A DNA stretch of 64,000 bases from CALUVN01 sp944323595 (GTDB taxonomy: Bacteria; Cyanobacteriota; Vampirovibrionia; Gastranaerophilales; Gastranaerophilaceae): contig OZ006972.1 in NCBI GenBank assembly GCA_963931255.1, positions 124,001-188,000 on the forward strand, given 5' to 3'. Numbering within the stretch: position 1 is the stretch's first letter; each line of letters begins with the position of its first letter. Below the pieces are notes generated by a model, which made no database searches, was not told where the DNA came from, and was given only the letters and a program-made list of their open reading frames with translations. Position numbers and translations under genes: made by a program. This document shows, piece by piece, positions 8,110 through 17,975 of this stretch.

Positions 8110-8625
8110 TCAAAATATACTCATGCCTGATAATTTTTCGCCCCTGATTGAATATCGGGCAGTATAGGTGCTGACAATCTGTCCGTTCACATCAGACATA
8201 ACCTGCCAGTACCAGGTATTTGTACCTGTAAAATAATCCTTGTTTAAATTTAACTCTACAACTTCAGTCACTCTCTGGTTACTTTGCACCTCTGAAACTC
8301 TTGTGAATTTAATAGAATTTGCGCTTGCCTGACTAAGACTCAGACTTGCAGAAGCTCCGGTAAACGGATTGCTGAGATTTAAGACGTCTCCCTCACGTGA
8401 TAAGTTCCATAAATCAACTGATGATGAATTAAATTTTGCAGGCGCATTTGTCCTTTGAAGTTTTGACACAACGCGCCAATTCCCGTAAAAAGTATTCGGC
8501 ACACTGTCTATAACAGATACACCAGCTTTCAATGTATATCCGCCATCTTCTGCAAAACAACCCAATGACGGAAATACTGCCGCTAAACATAATATTACAA
8601 TTACAAATTTTAAAAATTTCATCAT
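8110..8625 (-). CDS. Small secreted protein of unknown function
   Basis: I do not recognise this family. From the ATG at 8625 it has 171 residues: a signal peptide with core FVIVILCLAAVFPSLG and a Cys near the cleavage point (SLGCFAE), so it could be a lipoprotein. A predicted beta-rich mature domain follows (FYGNWRVVSKL, SLSLSQASANSIKFTRV, NTWYWQVMSD). An upstream TTG would extend it, but that codon lies inside the -35 box, so the ATG is preferred. It sits between pgi and trxB on the same strand. Confidence 0.7.
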   Translation of the reverse strand: MMKFLKFVIVILCLAAVFPSLGCFAEDGGYTLKAGVSVIDSVPNTFYGNWRVVSKLQRTNAPAKFNSSSVDLWNLSREGDVLNLSNPFTGASASLSLSQASANSIKFTRVSEVQSNQRVTEVVELNLNKDYFTGTNTWYWQVMSDVNGQIVSTYTARYSIRGEKLSGMSIF

Positions 8626-8630
8626 TAAAT

Positions 8631-8658
8631 AATATAATAGAAACCGGTCTTTTGTCAA
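8631..8658 (-). promoter_or_regulatory. Promoter immediately before the 8625 ATG
   Basis: TTGACA (8658-8653) and TATATT (8636-8631) are spaced 16 bp apart. Transcription would start within a few bases of the ATG at 8625, giving a leaderless or nearly leaderless message. No SD precedes this ATG. Confidence 0.5.
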
Positions 8659-8664
8659 AAAATT

Positions 8665-10053
8665 TTACACAACAGACATTTTTGATTGAAGAGCCTGTGC
8701 AGATTCTTCATAACCGGCTCTTCCCATAAGTGCGTAGGTATAATTTTTAGCCTGTTCTACTCCAGGTTGGTTGAATGTATCGATATTATACAATTCGCCG
8801 GCAATAGCAGTTTGCACCTCAAGCATATACAAAAGCTGCCCTACATTATACCCATCGACTTTTGGCAGAGTAATCGTAACTGTCGGACGATTATAATCTG
8901 AAAGTGCAACCCTTGTTGAATCAGCCTCAGCGTTAAGCAAGTCATTAATAGTTTTTCCGCCTAAATAGCCGATACCCGTGTATTCAAAAATACGAGGGAT
9001 TTCAACAGTGTTGTCAAATTCTTCAACCCGTATGAAATTAATAATTTTATTATTAGGCCCCTCGTTATAAAGTTGAATTTGTGAGTGCTGATCAGTAACC
9101 CCGAGAGCTTTAATCGGAGTTGGACCAATCTGCACATCATTACCGTCTTTATCTTTATTTTTACCGAGAGATTCTGCCCAAAGCTGAGCATACCAGTCGG
9201 CAACGTATCTTAATCTGCTTGAATACGGCATCATCACAGACATATTTTTACCTTTACGGGTATCAAGAAGATAATGAATAAGAGCGTTTTGAGCCGCAAT
9301 ATTTTCCCAGATGTCAACATTTTTCAATGCAAGATCCATATCCTTAATACCGTTGGTAATATCATCGATATTTATACCGACAAGAGCGAAAGGCAACAAG
9401 CCTACTGCTGAAAAAACAGAGAATCTGCCGCCGACATCATCCGGCACAACAAAAGTTTTATACCCTTCCTGTTCAGCAATTTGTCTCAATATTCCTGTTT
9501 TTTTATCTGTAGTGGCAACGATATTTTTTCTGTAATCGTCACCAAGTTCACGTTCCAGAATATCCTTAACTATCAGAAACTGTGACATCGTTTCTGCAGT
9601 GGAACCGGATTTGGTAATAACGTTAACAAGAGTTTTACTTAAATCAAGAATCTCTAACAAACCGGTAATAGTATCAGGGTCAATATTATCAAGAAAGAAA
9701 ATACGGGGAAGATTTTCGCGCTGTTCAGGAGTTAACAAATTCCAGTAAGGTTTTAATAGAGCTTCCGTCACAGCCAGTCCGCCGAGTGCAGAGCCGCCTA
9801 TACCCAGAACTAAAATATTATCAAATCTGCCCTCGACCATAGATGCGTATTCTTTAACATACCAGACAGTTTCTTCGCTGTAACCTAAATTCATCCATTG
9901 CAGCCATTGTCCGGGCTTATCTTTTCTTTTATTTAAATCAGCAATAATATGAGTAATTCTGTCTTTATATTCATTAAAAGAACTCTCAATATCCAACCCG
10001 TTTTCTTCACCGATAAGCATCGCATCTACATTTCTGTAATCGAGTTTAATCAT
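8665..10053 (-). CDS. pgi: Glucose-6-phosphate isomerase
   Basis: Interconverts glucose-6-phosphate and fructose-6-phosphate in glycolysis and gluconeogenesis. The 462-residue protein has the sugar-phosphate SIS folds: LGIGGSALGG (about residue 83), TKSGSTAETM (about 148), VGGRFSVFSAVGLLP and a C-terminal QPGVEQAKNYTYAL with the catalytic Lys region. The length fits the shorter bacterial type. It is one of several central-metabolism genes on this strand and is followed by the small secreted protein after 39 bp. Confidence 0.95.
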   Translation of the reverse strand: MIKLDYRNVDAMLIGEENGLDIESSFNEYKDRITHIIADLNKRKDKPGQWLQWMNLGYSEETVWYVKEYASMVEGRFDNILVLGIGGSALGGLAVTEALLKPYWNLLTPEQRENLPRIFFLDNIDPDTITGLLEILDLSKTLVNVITKSGSTAETMSQFLIVKDILERELGDDYRKNIVATTDKKTGILRQIAEQEGYKTFVVPDDVGGRFSVFSAVGLLPFALVGINIDDITNGIKDMDLALKNVDIWENIAAQNALIHYLLDTRKGKNMSVMMPYSSRLRYVADWYAQLWAESLGKNKDKDGNDVQIGPTPIKALGVTDQHSQIQLYNEGPNNKIINFIRVEEFDNTVEIPRIFEYTGIGYLGGKTINDLLNAEADSTRVALSDYNRPTVTITLPKVDGYNVGQLLYMLEVQTAIAGELYNIDTFNQPGVEQAKNYTYALMGRAGYEESAQALQSKMSVV

Positions 10054-10176
10054 TTTTACCCCTCTAAGATTTTCTCTCTAATTTATTTAAAAGTAAACGT
10101 AATTTATACTCTTATTGTATCCGCTGAACGGGTGATTTCAAGTAAATAGAAGAAAGATTTTAATAATTATTTACTA

Positions 10177-11733
10177 TCACAGCTGCACTTTAACCTTTTT
10201 AGGCTGTCTTTTTTTACGTGTTTGTTCTTCTACCCGTTTTTGTTTATACCCGTAGATAACATAAATAGCAACACCCATTACAAGCCAGAGCGGAAAATAT
10301 AAAGATGATGTTTTTAAAAATTTCATTGAATAAACCATCAATCCCCCGCAGGTTAAAATTCCAAGTACAGGGAACAGCGGACAAAGCGGAACTTTGAAAG
10401 GTCTTGGTCTTTCCGGATCGGTTTTTCTTAAAATCAAAACCGCTATGCAAATAATTATAAATGAAGTGAATGTTCCGAAGTTGCAAAGTTCAGCCGAAAT
10501 ATTCAAATCCATAAATAAAGCACATACAATTACAACAATACCTGAAATCCATGTCAAAACGTGAGGCGTTCTGTATTTTTTATGTATCAAACGCAAAGAC
10601 TTCGGCAAAAATTTATCACGGCTCATTGCGTATAAAATTCTTGTAGTGCCCAGCTGATAAATTAAAAGCACTGAAGTTAAGGCACACAAAGCACCAACAG
10701 AAATTAAACCGGCAAACCAGTTAATACCAATTGCGCGCATAGCATGAGCAATTGGAGCTTGAATATCAATTTGTCCGAGAGGTACATTACCGGTTAAAAC
10801 AAGCGCAACGCAAACATACAAAATTGTACATATAATAAGCGTTCCTAAAATAGCAATCGGCAAATCTCTTTGAGGATTTTCCGTTTCTTCAGCTGTCGTA
10901 GAAATTGCATCAAAACCTATGTAAGCGAAGAAAATTAAAAACGCCCCCATAAAAATACCCTCAAAACCGCCGGGTGCAAAAGGGGTCCAATTTTCAGGCT
11001 TAACATAAAAAGCACCTACGATGATAAAAGAAATTATCATAAACATATTTACGCCGACCATAATACTTGCAACACGAGTAGACTCTTTGATGCCCCTGAT
11101 AAGAAGCACAGTCAGCACAAGTACAATAGCAATAGCCGGAAGATTTATTGCAACAGGGATTTTATCAAACAAATACGGCATCTGCGTATGCGGATCCAGC
11201 CCGAATTTATCACAATAAGCAAACATAAATCTGTAATCATTTCTGAGCCACATCGGAAAATTCACAACAAAATCAGGAAGTACAGCTTTAAAACCTTTCA
11301 AAAATTGGACAAAATATCCTGTCCACGCACTTGCAACTGTAATATTTCCGATGGCATACTCCAGCATCAAAATCCAGCCAACCATCCACGCCATAAATTC
11401 GCCCATAGTAGCGTAAGTATAGGTATATGCGCTTCCTGCAACCGGAATCATCGCGGCAATTTCGCTGTAACAAAGTGCTGAAAATACGCACGCGATTGCT
11501 GCAAGCACCATTGAAATAATAATCGCAGAACCGGCACCAACACCCTCAGGACCGCCTTGAATTGCCGTTCCTATAATCGTAAAAATTCCTGTTCCTACAA
11601 CTGCACCGATACCGATTACAATCAAATCAAAAACATTCAAAGTTTTCTTTAACTCTGATTTTTTGCTGGTGGCAATTAATTCATCGGGGCTTCTTTTGCT
11701 AAGTGCATTAGCCAAAACTGTTTTTATATTCAT
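10177..11733 (-). CDS. APC-superfamily amino acid permease (copy 1)
   Basis: An inner-membrane amino acid transporter of 518 residues with about 12-14 membrane segments. The TM1 signature is IGIGAVVGTGIFTIIGTA (about residue 40). Other APC features are PVAGSAYTYTYATMGEF and GFDAISTTAEETENPQRDLP. It ends in a Lys/Arg-rich cytoplasmic tail (KKRQPKKVKV). It resembles the cationic amino acid transporter group, but the substrate cannot be read from sequence. Its ATG directly abuts the stop of the upstream paralogue (11733/11734), so the two form a tandem duplication and likely one transcript. Confidence 0.9.
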   Translation of the reverse strand: MNIKTVLANALSKRSPDELIATSKKSELKKTLNVFDLIVIGIGAVVGTGIFTIIGTAIQGGPEGVGAGSAIIISMVLAAIACVFSALCYSEIAAMIPVAGSAYTYTYATMGEFMAWMVGWILMLEYAIGNITVASAWTGYFVQFLKGFKAVLPDFVVNFPMWLRNDYRFMFAYCDKFGLDPHTQMPYLFDKIPVAINLPAIAIVLVLTVLLIRGIKESTRVASIMVGVNMFMIISFIIVGAFYVKPENWTPFAPGGFEGIFMGAFLIFFAYIGFDAISTTAEETENPQRDLPIAILGTLIICTILYVCVALVLTGNVPLGQIDIQAPIAHAMRAIGINWFAGLISVGALCALTSVLLIYQLGTTRILYAMSRDKFLPKSLRLIHKKYRTPHVLTWISGIVVIVCALFMDLNISAELCNFGTFTSFIIICIAVLILRKTDPERPRPFKVPLCPLFPVLGILTCGGLMVYSMKFLKTSSLYFPLWLVMGVAIYVIYGYKQKRVEEQTRKKRQPKKVKVQL

Positions 11734-13326
11734 TTATTTAACTAATTCCTGTTTTTCACGTACAATTTTTTTATGGATTTCATTTTCGTTAATTCTGTTT
11801 CTTGAAAATCCATAATAGAGGTAAATCAAAGCTCCAACACCGAGCCATAACGGGAAAAGTACCGCAGAGCTTGAGATTGATTGCATCTTATAAACCATCA
11901 ATCCGCCGCAGCAAATAATACCCATTGCAGGAAGCCATGGTGAAAATGGAACTTTAAAAGGTCTTGGTCTGTATGGTTCTGTTTTTCTCAAAATTAAAAC
12001 AGCAATACAAACAACTATAAATGAAGTAAATGTTCCAAAGTTACAAAGTTCAGCCGCAACATTCAAATCAAGAGTCAAAATCCCGAGCACTGAAAGTAAT
12101 CCTACAGTCCATGTAAGAACATGCGGAGTATGGAATTTCGGGTGTAATTTTTGGAATCTTTTTGAGATAAAATGATCTCTGCTCATTGCAAAAAGAATTC
12201 TTGTTGCGGCCATTTCCATAACAATAAGAACTGATGTCAATCCTGCAAGCGAACCTAACGAAATCAAACCTGCAGCCCAGTTATGGTTAACCATTTTCAT
12301 ACAATAAGCCATCGGTGCCGCAAGAAATGCAGACGGAACACTTCCGCTTGTATCCTGCATACCGGTAAGCACAAGAGCAACCAGTACATAAACAACTGTT
12401 GTTACTATGAGTGAACCGATAATACCTATAGGCAAATCTTTCTGTGGATTTTTACATTCTTCCGCAGCTGTCGCGATAGCATCAAACCCGATGTATGCAA
12501 AAAATATTAAAAATGCGCCGGCAAAAACTCCCTCAAATCCGTTCGGAGCAAAAGGAGTCCAGTTTTCCGGTTTCACATAAAAAGCACCAACAAGTATAAA
12601 TAATGCGATTACGGCAAGTTTTATAAACACCATAACGCCTGCCATTTTTGTAGAATCTTTTGTTCCTCTGACAAGAATCATTGTACTCAATAAAACCATA
12701 ACAATCGCAGGAACATTTATACAAAGCGGAATTCCAAAAATTGACGGAATAACGTCATGTGGATTAAGTCCGCTATCCTGCGCTATTTTCATAGCAGAGC
12801 CGGCATCATTTACCAGCCACAGAGGAGGATTTGCAATCCAGGACGGTAAGATATTTGAAAAACCGCTCATAAATTGAACAAAATGATTTGACCATGCGCA
12901 CGCAACCGCAATAAATCCGACAGCATATTCAAGCATCAATACCCAGCCGACCATCCATGCCGCAAATTCGCCGAGCGTTGCAAACGTATAAATATATGCA
13001 CCGCCTGCAACAGGTATCATTGTAGCAAATTCTGTATAGCAAAGTGCTGAAAATACACATGCAATTGCTGCAATAATCATTGATATCATCAAGGCAGGAC
13101 CTGCACCAACCTGACCGGATGCTCCCGCAGCTGCAATCCCTACAACCGCAAAAATTCCGGAACCTATAATCGCACCAACGCCGAGAATAATTAAATCCCA
13201 AGCGCCAAGTGTCTTTTCTAATCCTGCAGTCTTAGCCTCTGCCAGCATATCATCAGGGGCTTTGATTTTGGTAATTTTTTTCAAAAAATTTCTTGAGAGC
13301 GTTGCTCTGTTAAATTTTACTGCCAT
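11734..13326 (-). CDS. APC-superfamily amino acid permease (copy 2)
   Basis: A 530-residue paralogue of the downstream permease, with LGVGAIIGSGIFAVVGIA in TM1, VAGGAYIYTFATLGEF and GFDAIATAAEECKNPQKDLP. A longer soluble loop follows TM4 (LVNDAGSAMKIAQDSGLNPHD), with a counterpart in copy 1. The pair is similar along the full length but well diverged at the DNA level, so the duplication is not recent; separate substrates are plausible. It lies 14 bp downstream of glyQ. Confidence 0.9.
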   Translation of the reverse strand: MAVKFNRATLSRNFLKKITKIKAPDDMLAEAKTAGLEKTLGAWDLIILGVGAIIGSGIFAVVGIAAAGASGQVGAGPALMISMIIAAIACVFSALCYTEFATMIPVAGGAYIYTFATLGEFAAWMVGWVLMLEYAVGFIAVACAWSNHFVQFMSGFSNILPSWIANPPLWLVNDAGSAMKIAQDSGLNPHDVIPSIFGIPLCINVPAIVMVLLSTMILVRGTKDSTKMAGVMVFIKLAVIALFILVGAFYVKPENWTPFAPNGFEGVFAGAFLIFFAYIGFDAIATAAEECKNPQKDLPIGIIGSLIVTTVVYVLVALVLTGMQDTSGSVPSAFLAAPMAYCMKMVNHNWAAGLISLGSLAGLTSVLIVMEMAATRILFAMSRDHFISKRFQKLHPKFHTPHVLTWTVGLLSVLGILTLDLNVAAELCNFGTFTSFIVVCIAVLILRKTEPYRPRPFKVPFSPWLPAMGIICCGGLMVYKMQSISSSAVLFPLWLGVGALIYLYYGFSRNRINENEIHKKIVREKQELVK

Positions 13327-13340
13327 TTATATTCCTTATA

Positions 13341-14225
13341 TTATTTACAAAGAGGAAAACCTAATTCTTCTCTTTGAGCTACATACAATTTAGCAACAGC
13401 TGATGCCATTGTTCTGACCCTGTTGATGAAATTAATTCTTTCATCCTTACTGATTACCCCTCTTGCATCAAGAAGATTGAATGTATGAGAACATTTCAAA
13501 ACATAATCGTATGCAGGCAAAACAAGTTTTGCATTAACACAATTATCAACTTCTTTTTGATAGAGGTCAAACATAGTGAACAGAGATTTGGCATCACTAA
13601 CTTCAAAGTTATATTTAGATTGTTCAATTTCGTTTTGTAAATAAATATCACCGTATTTGAGTGTATCATTCCACATAATATCGTATACGGATTCTTTATT
13701 TTGAAGATACATTGCAATTCTCTCTAACCCGTAAGTTAATTCAAGAGCAACAGGCTTAACCTCAAGACCGCCGACTTGCTGGAAGTATGTAAACTGTGTA
13801 ATTTCCATACCGTCAAGCCAAACTTCCCAGCCTACACCTGCAGCACCGAGAGTCGGAGATTCCCAGTTATCTTCCACAAATCTTACATCATGTTCTTTAA
13901 GGTCAATCCCCATAGCTTCCAAACTTTTCAAATAAAGTTCCTGCGCATTATTTGGAGATGGTTTCAGGATAACCTGAAATTGGAAATAATGTCCGAGCCT
14001 GTTAGGGTTTTCTCCGTAACGTGCATCGGTAGGTCTTCTGCAAGGTTCAATCATTGCAGTATTCCAGGGTTCAGGTCCCAGCGCTCTTAAAAAAGTTGCA
14101 GGGTTCATTGTAGAAGCACCTTTTTCTATATCATACGGCTGTTGAATTATACATCCGTAATCTGACCAGAACTTTGATAAATTAAATACTAATTCCTGAA
14201 AATTTAACGCCATAACATCATCCAA
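13341..14225 (-). CDS. glyQ: Glycine--tRNA ligase alpha subunit
   Basis: The catalytic alpha subunit of the alpha2beta2 type glycyl-tRNA synthetase. Class II core segments are present: CIIQQPYDIEKGASTMNPAT (about residue 30), LRALGPEPW, EPCRRPTDARYGENPNR, HYFQFQVILKPSP and GMEITQFTYFQQ. Its 294 residues match GlyQ. A start at the fifth codon (14213) is equally plausible. The beta subunit glyS is not in this window, so the two subunits are not in one operon here. Confidence 0.95.
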   Translation of the reverse strand: MDDVMALNFQELVFNLSKFWSDYGCIIQQPYDIEKGASTMNPATFLRALGPEPWNTAMIEPCRRPTDARYGENPNRLGHYFQFQVILKPSPNNAQELYLKSLEAMGIDLKEHDVRFVEDNWESPTLGAAGVGWEVWLDGMEITQFTYFQQVGGLEVKPVALELTYGLERIAMYLQNKESVYDIMWNDTLKYGDIYLQNEIEQSKYNFEVSDAKSLFTMFDLYQKEVDNCVNAKLVLPAYDYVLKCSHTFNLLDARGVISKDERINFINRVRTMASAVAKLYVAQREELGFPLCK

Positions 14226-14313
14226 TATTGTAATCTATACACTCGTTCGTTCATAATATGACCGACATAAAAAAAAATCAATTCTTTATGTATAAATATT
14301 TACAAAAAACCTG

Positions 14314-14342
14314 TCGTCAGTTAATAATGTTTGTTATATAAT
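14314..14342 (+). promoter_or_regulatory. Promoter of glmU-MFS unit
   Basis: TATAAT (14337-14342) lies 17 bp after TCGTCA (14314-14319, four of six matches to the -35 consensus), about 40 bp before the glmU ATG. The intergenic region also serves divergent glyQ. Confidence 0.5.
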
Positions 14343-14381
14343 CAGGTTGAAAGTTTTAGTATCAGTGAAAGAGAGAATAGA

Positions 14382-15659
14382 ATGGATATAAAATCAATAA
14401 TTCTTGCAGCAGGCAAGGGAACACGCATGAAGTCAAACACCCCAAAAGTTTTGCACAAAATTATGGACAAAACTTTGCTCGGTTACGTACTTGATAATGT
14501 CAAAAATATTGCGGATGAATCTTTTGTAATCGTCGGTCATCATGCAGAAGAAGTTGAAAAATTTTTGGGCGAAAATTATAAAAATGCAAAAGCTGTTTTA
14601 CAATCTCCGCAGCTTGGAACAGGTGATGCCGTATCAAAAGCCTGCCCGTTTTTGAAAGATTACAAAGGTTTGGTATTAATACTATGCGGAGATACCCCGC
14701 TTATCACAGAAAAAACACTGAAAGAATTTATTGAATTCCACAAAATGCAAAAATCAGATTTGACCGTAATGAGTGCAATCTTTGACAATCCGACAAATTA
14801 CGGAAGAATCATAAGAGAAAAAGACGATTCTTTAAAATGTATAGTGGAAGAAAAAGATGCAACGCCGGAACAAAAAGCAGTAAAAGAAATTAATGCAGGA
14901 ATATACTGTCTTGACTGGGCAAAAATTTCACCTGCATTTAATCAACTTACCAGCAATAATGCGCAGGGCGAATATTACCTTACGGATATAATTGAATGGG
15001 GTAAGAAAAATAAACTTTCGGTAAATGCATACACATTGAAAAATAACGAAGAAATTTTCGGTATAAATTCACGCCTCCATCTTGCAGAAGCTACAAAAAT
15101 TATGAATAAAAGAAAACTCGTTGAGTTAATGGAAAACGGAGTCACTATAGTTGACCCTGATTCTACATGGATAAGCGAAGATACAGAAATAGGAAAAGAC
15201 ACTATTATATACCCGTCAACGTATTTGGAAGGTAAAAATAAAATCGGAGAAAATTGTAAAATCGGCCCGTTTGCACACTTCAGAGGCGGAGTGGAAGTTG
15301 CGGATAACGTTAAAATAGGTAACTTTGTAGAAGTAAAAAAATCTAAAATAAATTCAAATACAAACGCAGGCCACCTGAGCTACATAGGCGACAGCGAAAT
15401 CGGAGAACACGTTAATATAGGAGCCGGCACAATCACGGCAAATTATAATCCTATTACAAAAGTCAAAAGTAAAACAATTCTTCATGACAATGTAAAAATC
15501 GGCTCAAATGCCGTACTTGTCGCACCTGTTGAATTGCAGGAATGGGTAAATGTAGGTGCCGGAAGTGTTATTACCAAAAATGTAGAAAAAAATTCACTTG
15601 CACTTACACGCTCTCCGCTTAGAGTAATTAAAGACTGGGTGAAAAATATAAGTAATTAA
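14382..15659 (+). CDS. glmU: Bifunctional UDP-GlcNAc pyrophosphorylase / GlcN-1-P acetyltransferase
   Basis: Makes UDP-N-acetylglucosamine for peptidoglycan and lipopolysaccharide. The N-terminal uridyltransferase domain has LAAGKGTRMKS (residue 9 on), LQSPQLGTGDAV and LCGDTPLI. The C-terminal left-handed beta-helix acetyltransferase domain has hexapeptide repeats (IGENCKIGPFAHFRGG) and GHLSYIGDSEIG...IGAGTITANYN. With the ATG at 14382 (GAGAG upstream) it is 425 residues, slightly shorter than E. coli GlmU, with both domains complete. An upstream in-frame ATG at 14331 overlaps the promoter and is rejected. The MFS gene starts 2 bp after the stop. Confidence 0.95.
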   Translation: MDIKSIILAAGKGTRMKSNTPKVLHKIMDKTLLGYVLDNVKNIADESFVIVGHHAEEVEKFLGENYKNAKAVLQSPQLGTGDAVSKACPFLKDYKGLVLILCGDTPLITEKTLKEFIEFHKMQKSDLTVMSAIFDNPTNYGRIIREKDDSLKCIVEEKDATPEQKAVKEINAGIYCLDWAKISPAFNQLTSNNAQGEYYLTDIIEWGKKNKLSVNAYTLKNNEEIFGINSRLHLAEATKIMNKRKLVELMENGVTIVDPDSTWISEDTEIGKDTIIYPSTYLEGKNKIGENCKIGPFAHFRGGVEVADNVKIGNFVEVKKSKINSNTNAGHLSYIGDSEIGEHVNIGAGTITANYNPITKVKSKTILHDNVKIGSNAVLVAPVELQEWVNVGAGSVITKNVEKNSLALTRSPLRVIKDWVKNISN

Positions 15660-15661
15660 AA

Positions 15662-17053
15662 ATGAAAACAAAATCATTAAAATGGACAATGTTTGTAATT
15701 GTGGCAATCGGTAACTTTCTGGGGATGCTGGATTCATCAACAGTTAACCTCGGGCTTTACGAAATGTCCAGAGCATTTAATGTTACTATATCCCAAATTC
15801 AATGGGTAGTAATTGCATATATGCTTGTCCTAACGGTATTTTTGCCATTTTTTGGGAAGCTAGGAGACATTTTTCCAAAAAATAAAATGTATGCCGGCGG
15901 ATTTTTGTTATTTGCGCTCGGTGCAATATTAAACACAACAGCCATGACATTCTGGCAGCTTATTTTATACAGATGTATAGAGGCGCTCGGGGCTTCAATT
16001 ATGATATCAAATGCGTCTGCCGTTATTGCATCTATTTTTAGAAACGCAAGACGCGGCAAAGCTCTCGGGCTTAACGGATGTATAATTGCAATAGGAGGGA
16101 TGAGCGGACCGGCACTCGGCGGATTTTTAATAAATACATACGACTGGCGTGCAATATTTGTGCCCTGTATACCGATTGCAATTATTGGCGCCATTTATGC
16201 ATACAGAATGCTGCCATCTCATTGTGAACACAGAAAAAATTTCAAATTTGATTACCCCGGATTTCTATACTTTACTATAAGTATCTTTGCTCTGCTGCTT
16301 GCAATATCCGAGGGGCATCAATGGGGTTGGACATCTTTAAAAATAACTATTCTGGGACTGCTCACGGCAATTTTCGGCGCATTATTTTACATAAGAGACC
16401 ACAAAATTAAATACCCGATGATTAACTTTGAAATCTTCAAAATCAAAACTTTCACGTTAGGTAATCTTGCAGTAATGACTTCATATATGGCAATGTTTAC
16501 AAACTCAATCCTGCTTCCTTTTTTCCTGCAGGAAATTTTAAAATACAATCCGTTAATCACGGGTCTGCTAGTCTTGCCATATTCCGTAACGTTATCTATC
16601 ACAGCCCCATTTAGCGGTAACTGGGCAGGTAAACACGGAAGCAGAATTTTAACAATGGCAGGACCGCTTGTATATATTATTGCACTTATAATTTTCACAA
16701 CTTTCAATGAAACAACACCTGCATGGGAAATCATAGTTGCCTCAGGAATTATGGGGATAGGAAACGGATTATTTCAATCACCGTCCAATACTGCAATTAT
16801 TACCAGCGTAAAAAAATCAGAACTTGGAATAGCAAGCGGAATTCTTGCCCTTTCCCGAAATATGGGAAATATTCTCGGGGTAGCATTAACCATCAGTATA
16901 TTTGACAGTTTCCGGAGCGACTATTTAAAAGAAGGACTTGAATACACTTCTGCATTTTTGAATGCATACCATAACACTATGCTGGTTGGTGTACTGTTCG
17001 GACTAACGTGTTTTACACTTGCATTCCACGCTTACAAAAATAATAAAATCTAA
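15662..17053 (+). CDS. MFS transporter, DHA2 (EmrB/QacA-like) family
   Basis: A 463-residue inner-membrane proton antiporter with about 14 membrane segments. MFS signatures are LDSSTVNLGLYEM in TM1 (the motif D1 position), FGKLGDIFPKNKMY (motif A) and GGMSGPALGGFLINTYDWRAIF (the motif C antiporter region). The DHA2 family exports drugs or metabolites; no accessory EmrA-type protein is adjacent, and the substrate is unknown. It follows glmU by 2 bp in one operon and ends before a hairpin terminator. Confidence 0.88.
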   Translation: MKTKSLKWTMFVIVAIGNFLGMLDSSTVNLGLYEMSRAFNVTISQIQWVVIAYMLVLTVFLPFFGKLGDIFPKNKMYAGGFLLFALGAILNTTAMTFWQLILYRCIEALGASIMISNASAVIASIFRNARRGKALGLNGCIIAIGGMSGPALGGFLINTYDWRAIFVPCIPIAIIGAIYAYRMLPSHCEHRKNFKFDYPGFLYFTISIFALLLAISEGHQWGWTSLKITILGLLTAIFGALFYIRDHKIKYPMINFEIFKIKTFTLGNLAVMTSYMAMFTNSILLPFFLQEILKYNPLITGLLVLPYSVTLSITAPFSGNWAGKHGSRILTMAGPLVYIIALIIFTTFNETTPAWEIIVASGIMGIGNGLFQSPSNTAIITSVKKSELGIASGILALSRNMGNILGVALTISIFDSFRSDYLKEGLEYTSAFLNAYHNTMLVGVLFGLTCFTLAFHAYKNNKI

Positions 17054-17055
17054 TA

Positions 17056-17086
17056 GAAAAGGCGTCAAATAATGACGACTTTTTTA
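17056..17086. terminator. Terminator between convergent genes
   Basis: AAAAG-G-CGTCA and TGACG-A-CTTTT form a stem with one internal mismatch around AATAA, with A- and T-runs on either side. It serves the MFS gene and the convergent broken gene. Confidence 0.7.
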
Positions 17087-17094
17087 CAGAATTC

Positions 17095-17822
17095 TTATCT
17101 TGCAGCTCTGTAATACCCTCTGACCTTTGTGCCGTCACTTCTTGTATACGGGTGAACATATATCAAATCTCCGGCAGCCGTATATTTTTCAAGTTCTTTT
17201 TCGGTTGGAATTCCTATTGTATTCAGTTGAGAAATTATTTCAGGCTCTAGCTTGATATATTCATCCGTTGTTAATTTTGCTATTTCGTCTCTTGAATATA
17301 TTTTACCATCGCCGCTAACCGGATTTACATAGCCTGTATAATCTATTTTAGGGGCTGATTGTTTTATCAAACCGTCCCTTAGCTGTTGTTCAATCACCGG
17401 TAAATTTTTCTCAAATTCTTCCGGTGTCATCTCTCCTATTTCCGTTGGTGTGAAAATATGATGACCGGATGCATCTACATTTTCTTCTATATTTATTTTT
17501 AATGGCTGCTTTACTCCTGCTTGAATAGACGAAGTTAATGGGATTAATTGAGTTGCAGAAACCGCAACAGGATTGCTATTTTCTATCTGATTTGGTATAA
17601 TAATATCAAAACTTTCATTGAAAGTTTTGACACCATCGGAGCTAGTACCTTCTTCTCGAGAAGGAGTGCCTTGATCGATGGTGTTTTTTTGCCTAAATAA
17701 AATTTCTTATTTCCTAATTTGTCTTCTGCAATAAAATACTTAGTATCATCCTTTTTTAAAGTATGAAATTTTTCAGTTGTTTTATCTTTAATTTCTTTTT
17801 GGAGATTAAAATTATTTTGCAT
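17095..17822 (-). pseudogene. Hypothetical protein split by a -1 frameshift at an A7 run
   Basis: Two frames on the minus strand join into one sensible protein of about 242 residues. The first (ATG 17822) reads 46 residues to ...KKFYLGKK at a run of seven A (17690-17684 on the minus strand). After one extra A, the next frame continues as NTIDQGTPSREEGTSSDGVK and is open to the stop at 17095. In the unshifted frame the reading ends soon, in a hydrophobic tail, at 17583. The intact C-terminus (MTPEEFEKNL... to YTRSDGTKVRGYYRAAR) is 111 residues from an internal ATG. No family was recognised. Causes could be mutation, slippage or an assembly error. Confidence 0.65.
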
Positions 17823-17975
17823 TTTTGACTTTTGTATCCTTTCTTTTCATAATTATTTCAGGTATTTTCAGTAATACCATTTACAAGTGTAAACCATTAA
17901 TTGCCAGGCAACATTATATTAATTATACTAATTCAGCACCCATTACGTCAATTCAGTATTTTTACTTACAGGAAA

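Noticed and set aside
10177..13326. Recent duplication or mobile origin of the two permeases
   Set aside because: They differ along the whole length and share the composition of their neighbours, so the duplication is old.
14331..14381. Upstream start of glmU at 14331
   Set aside because: This stretch contains the -10 box; the ATG at 14382 aligns with the GlmU N-terminus.
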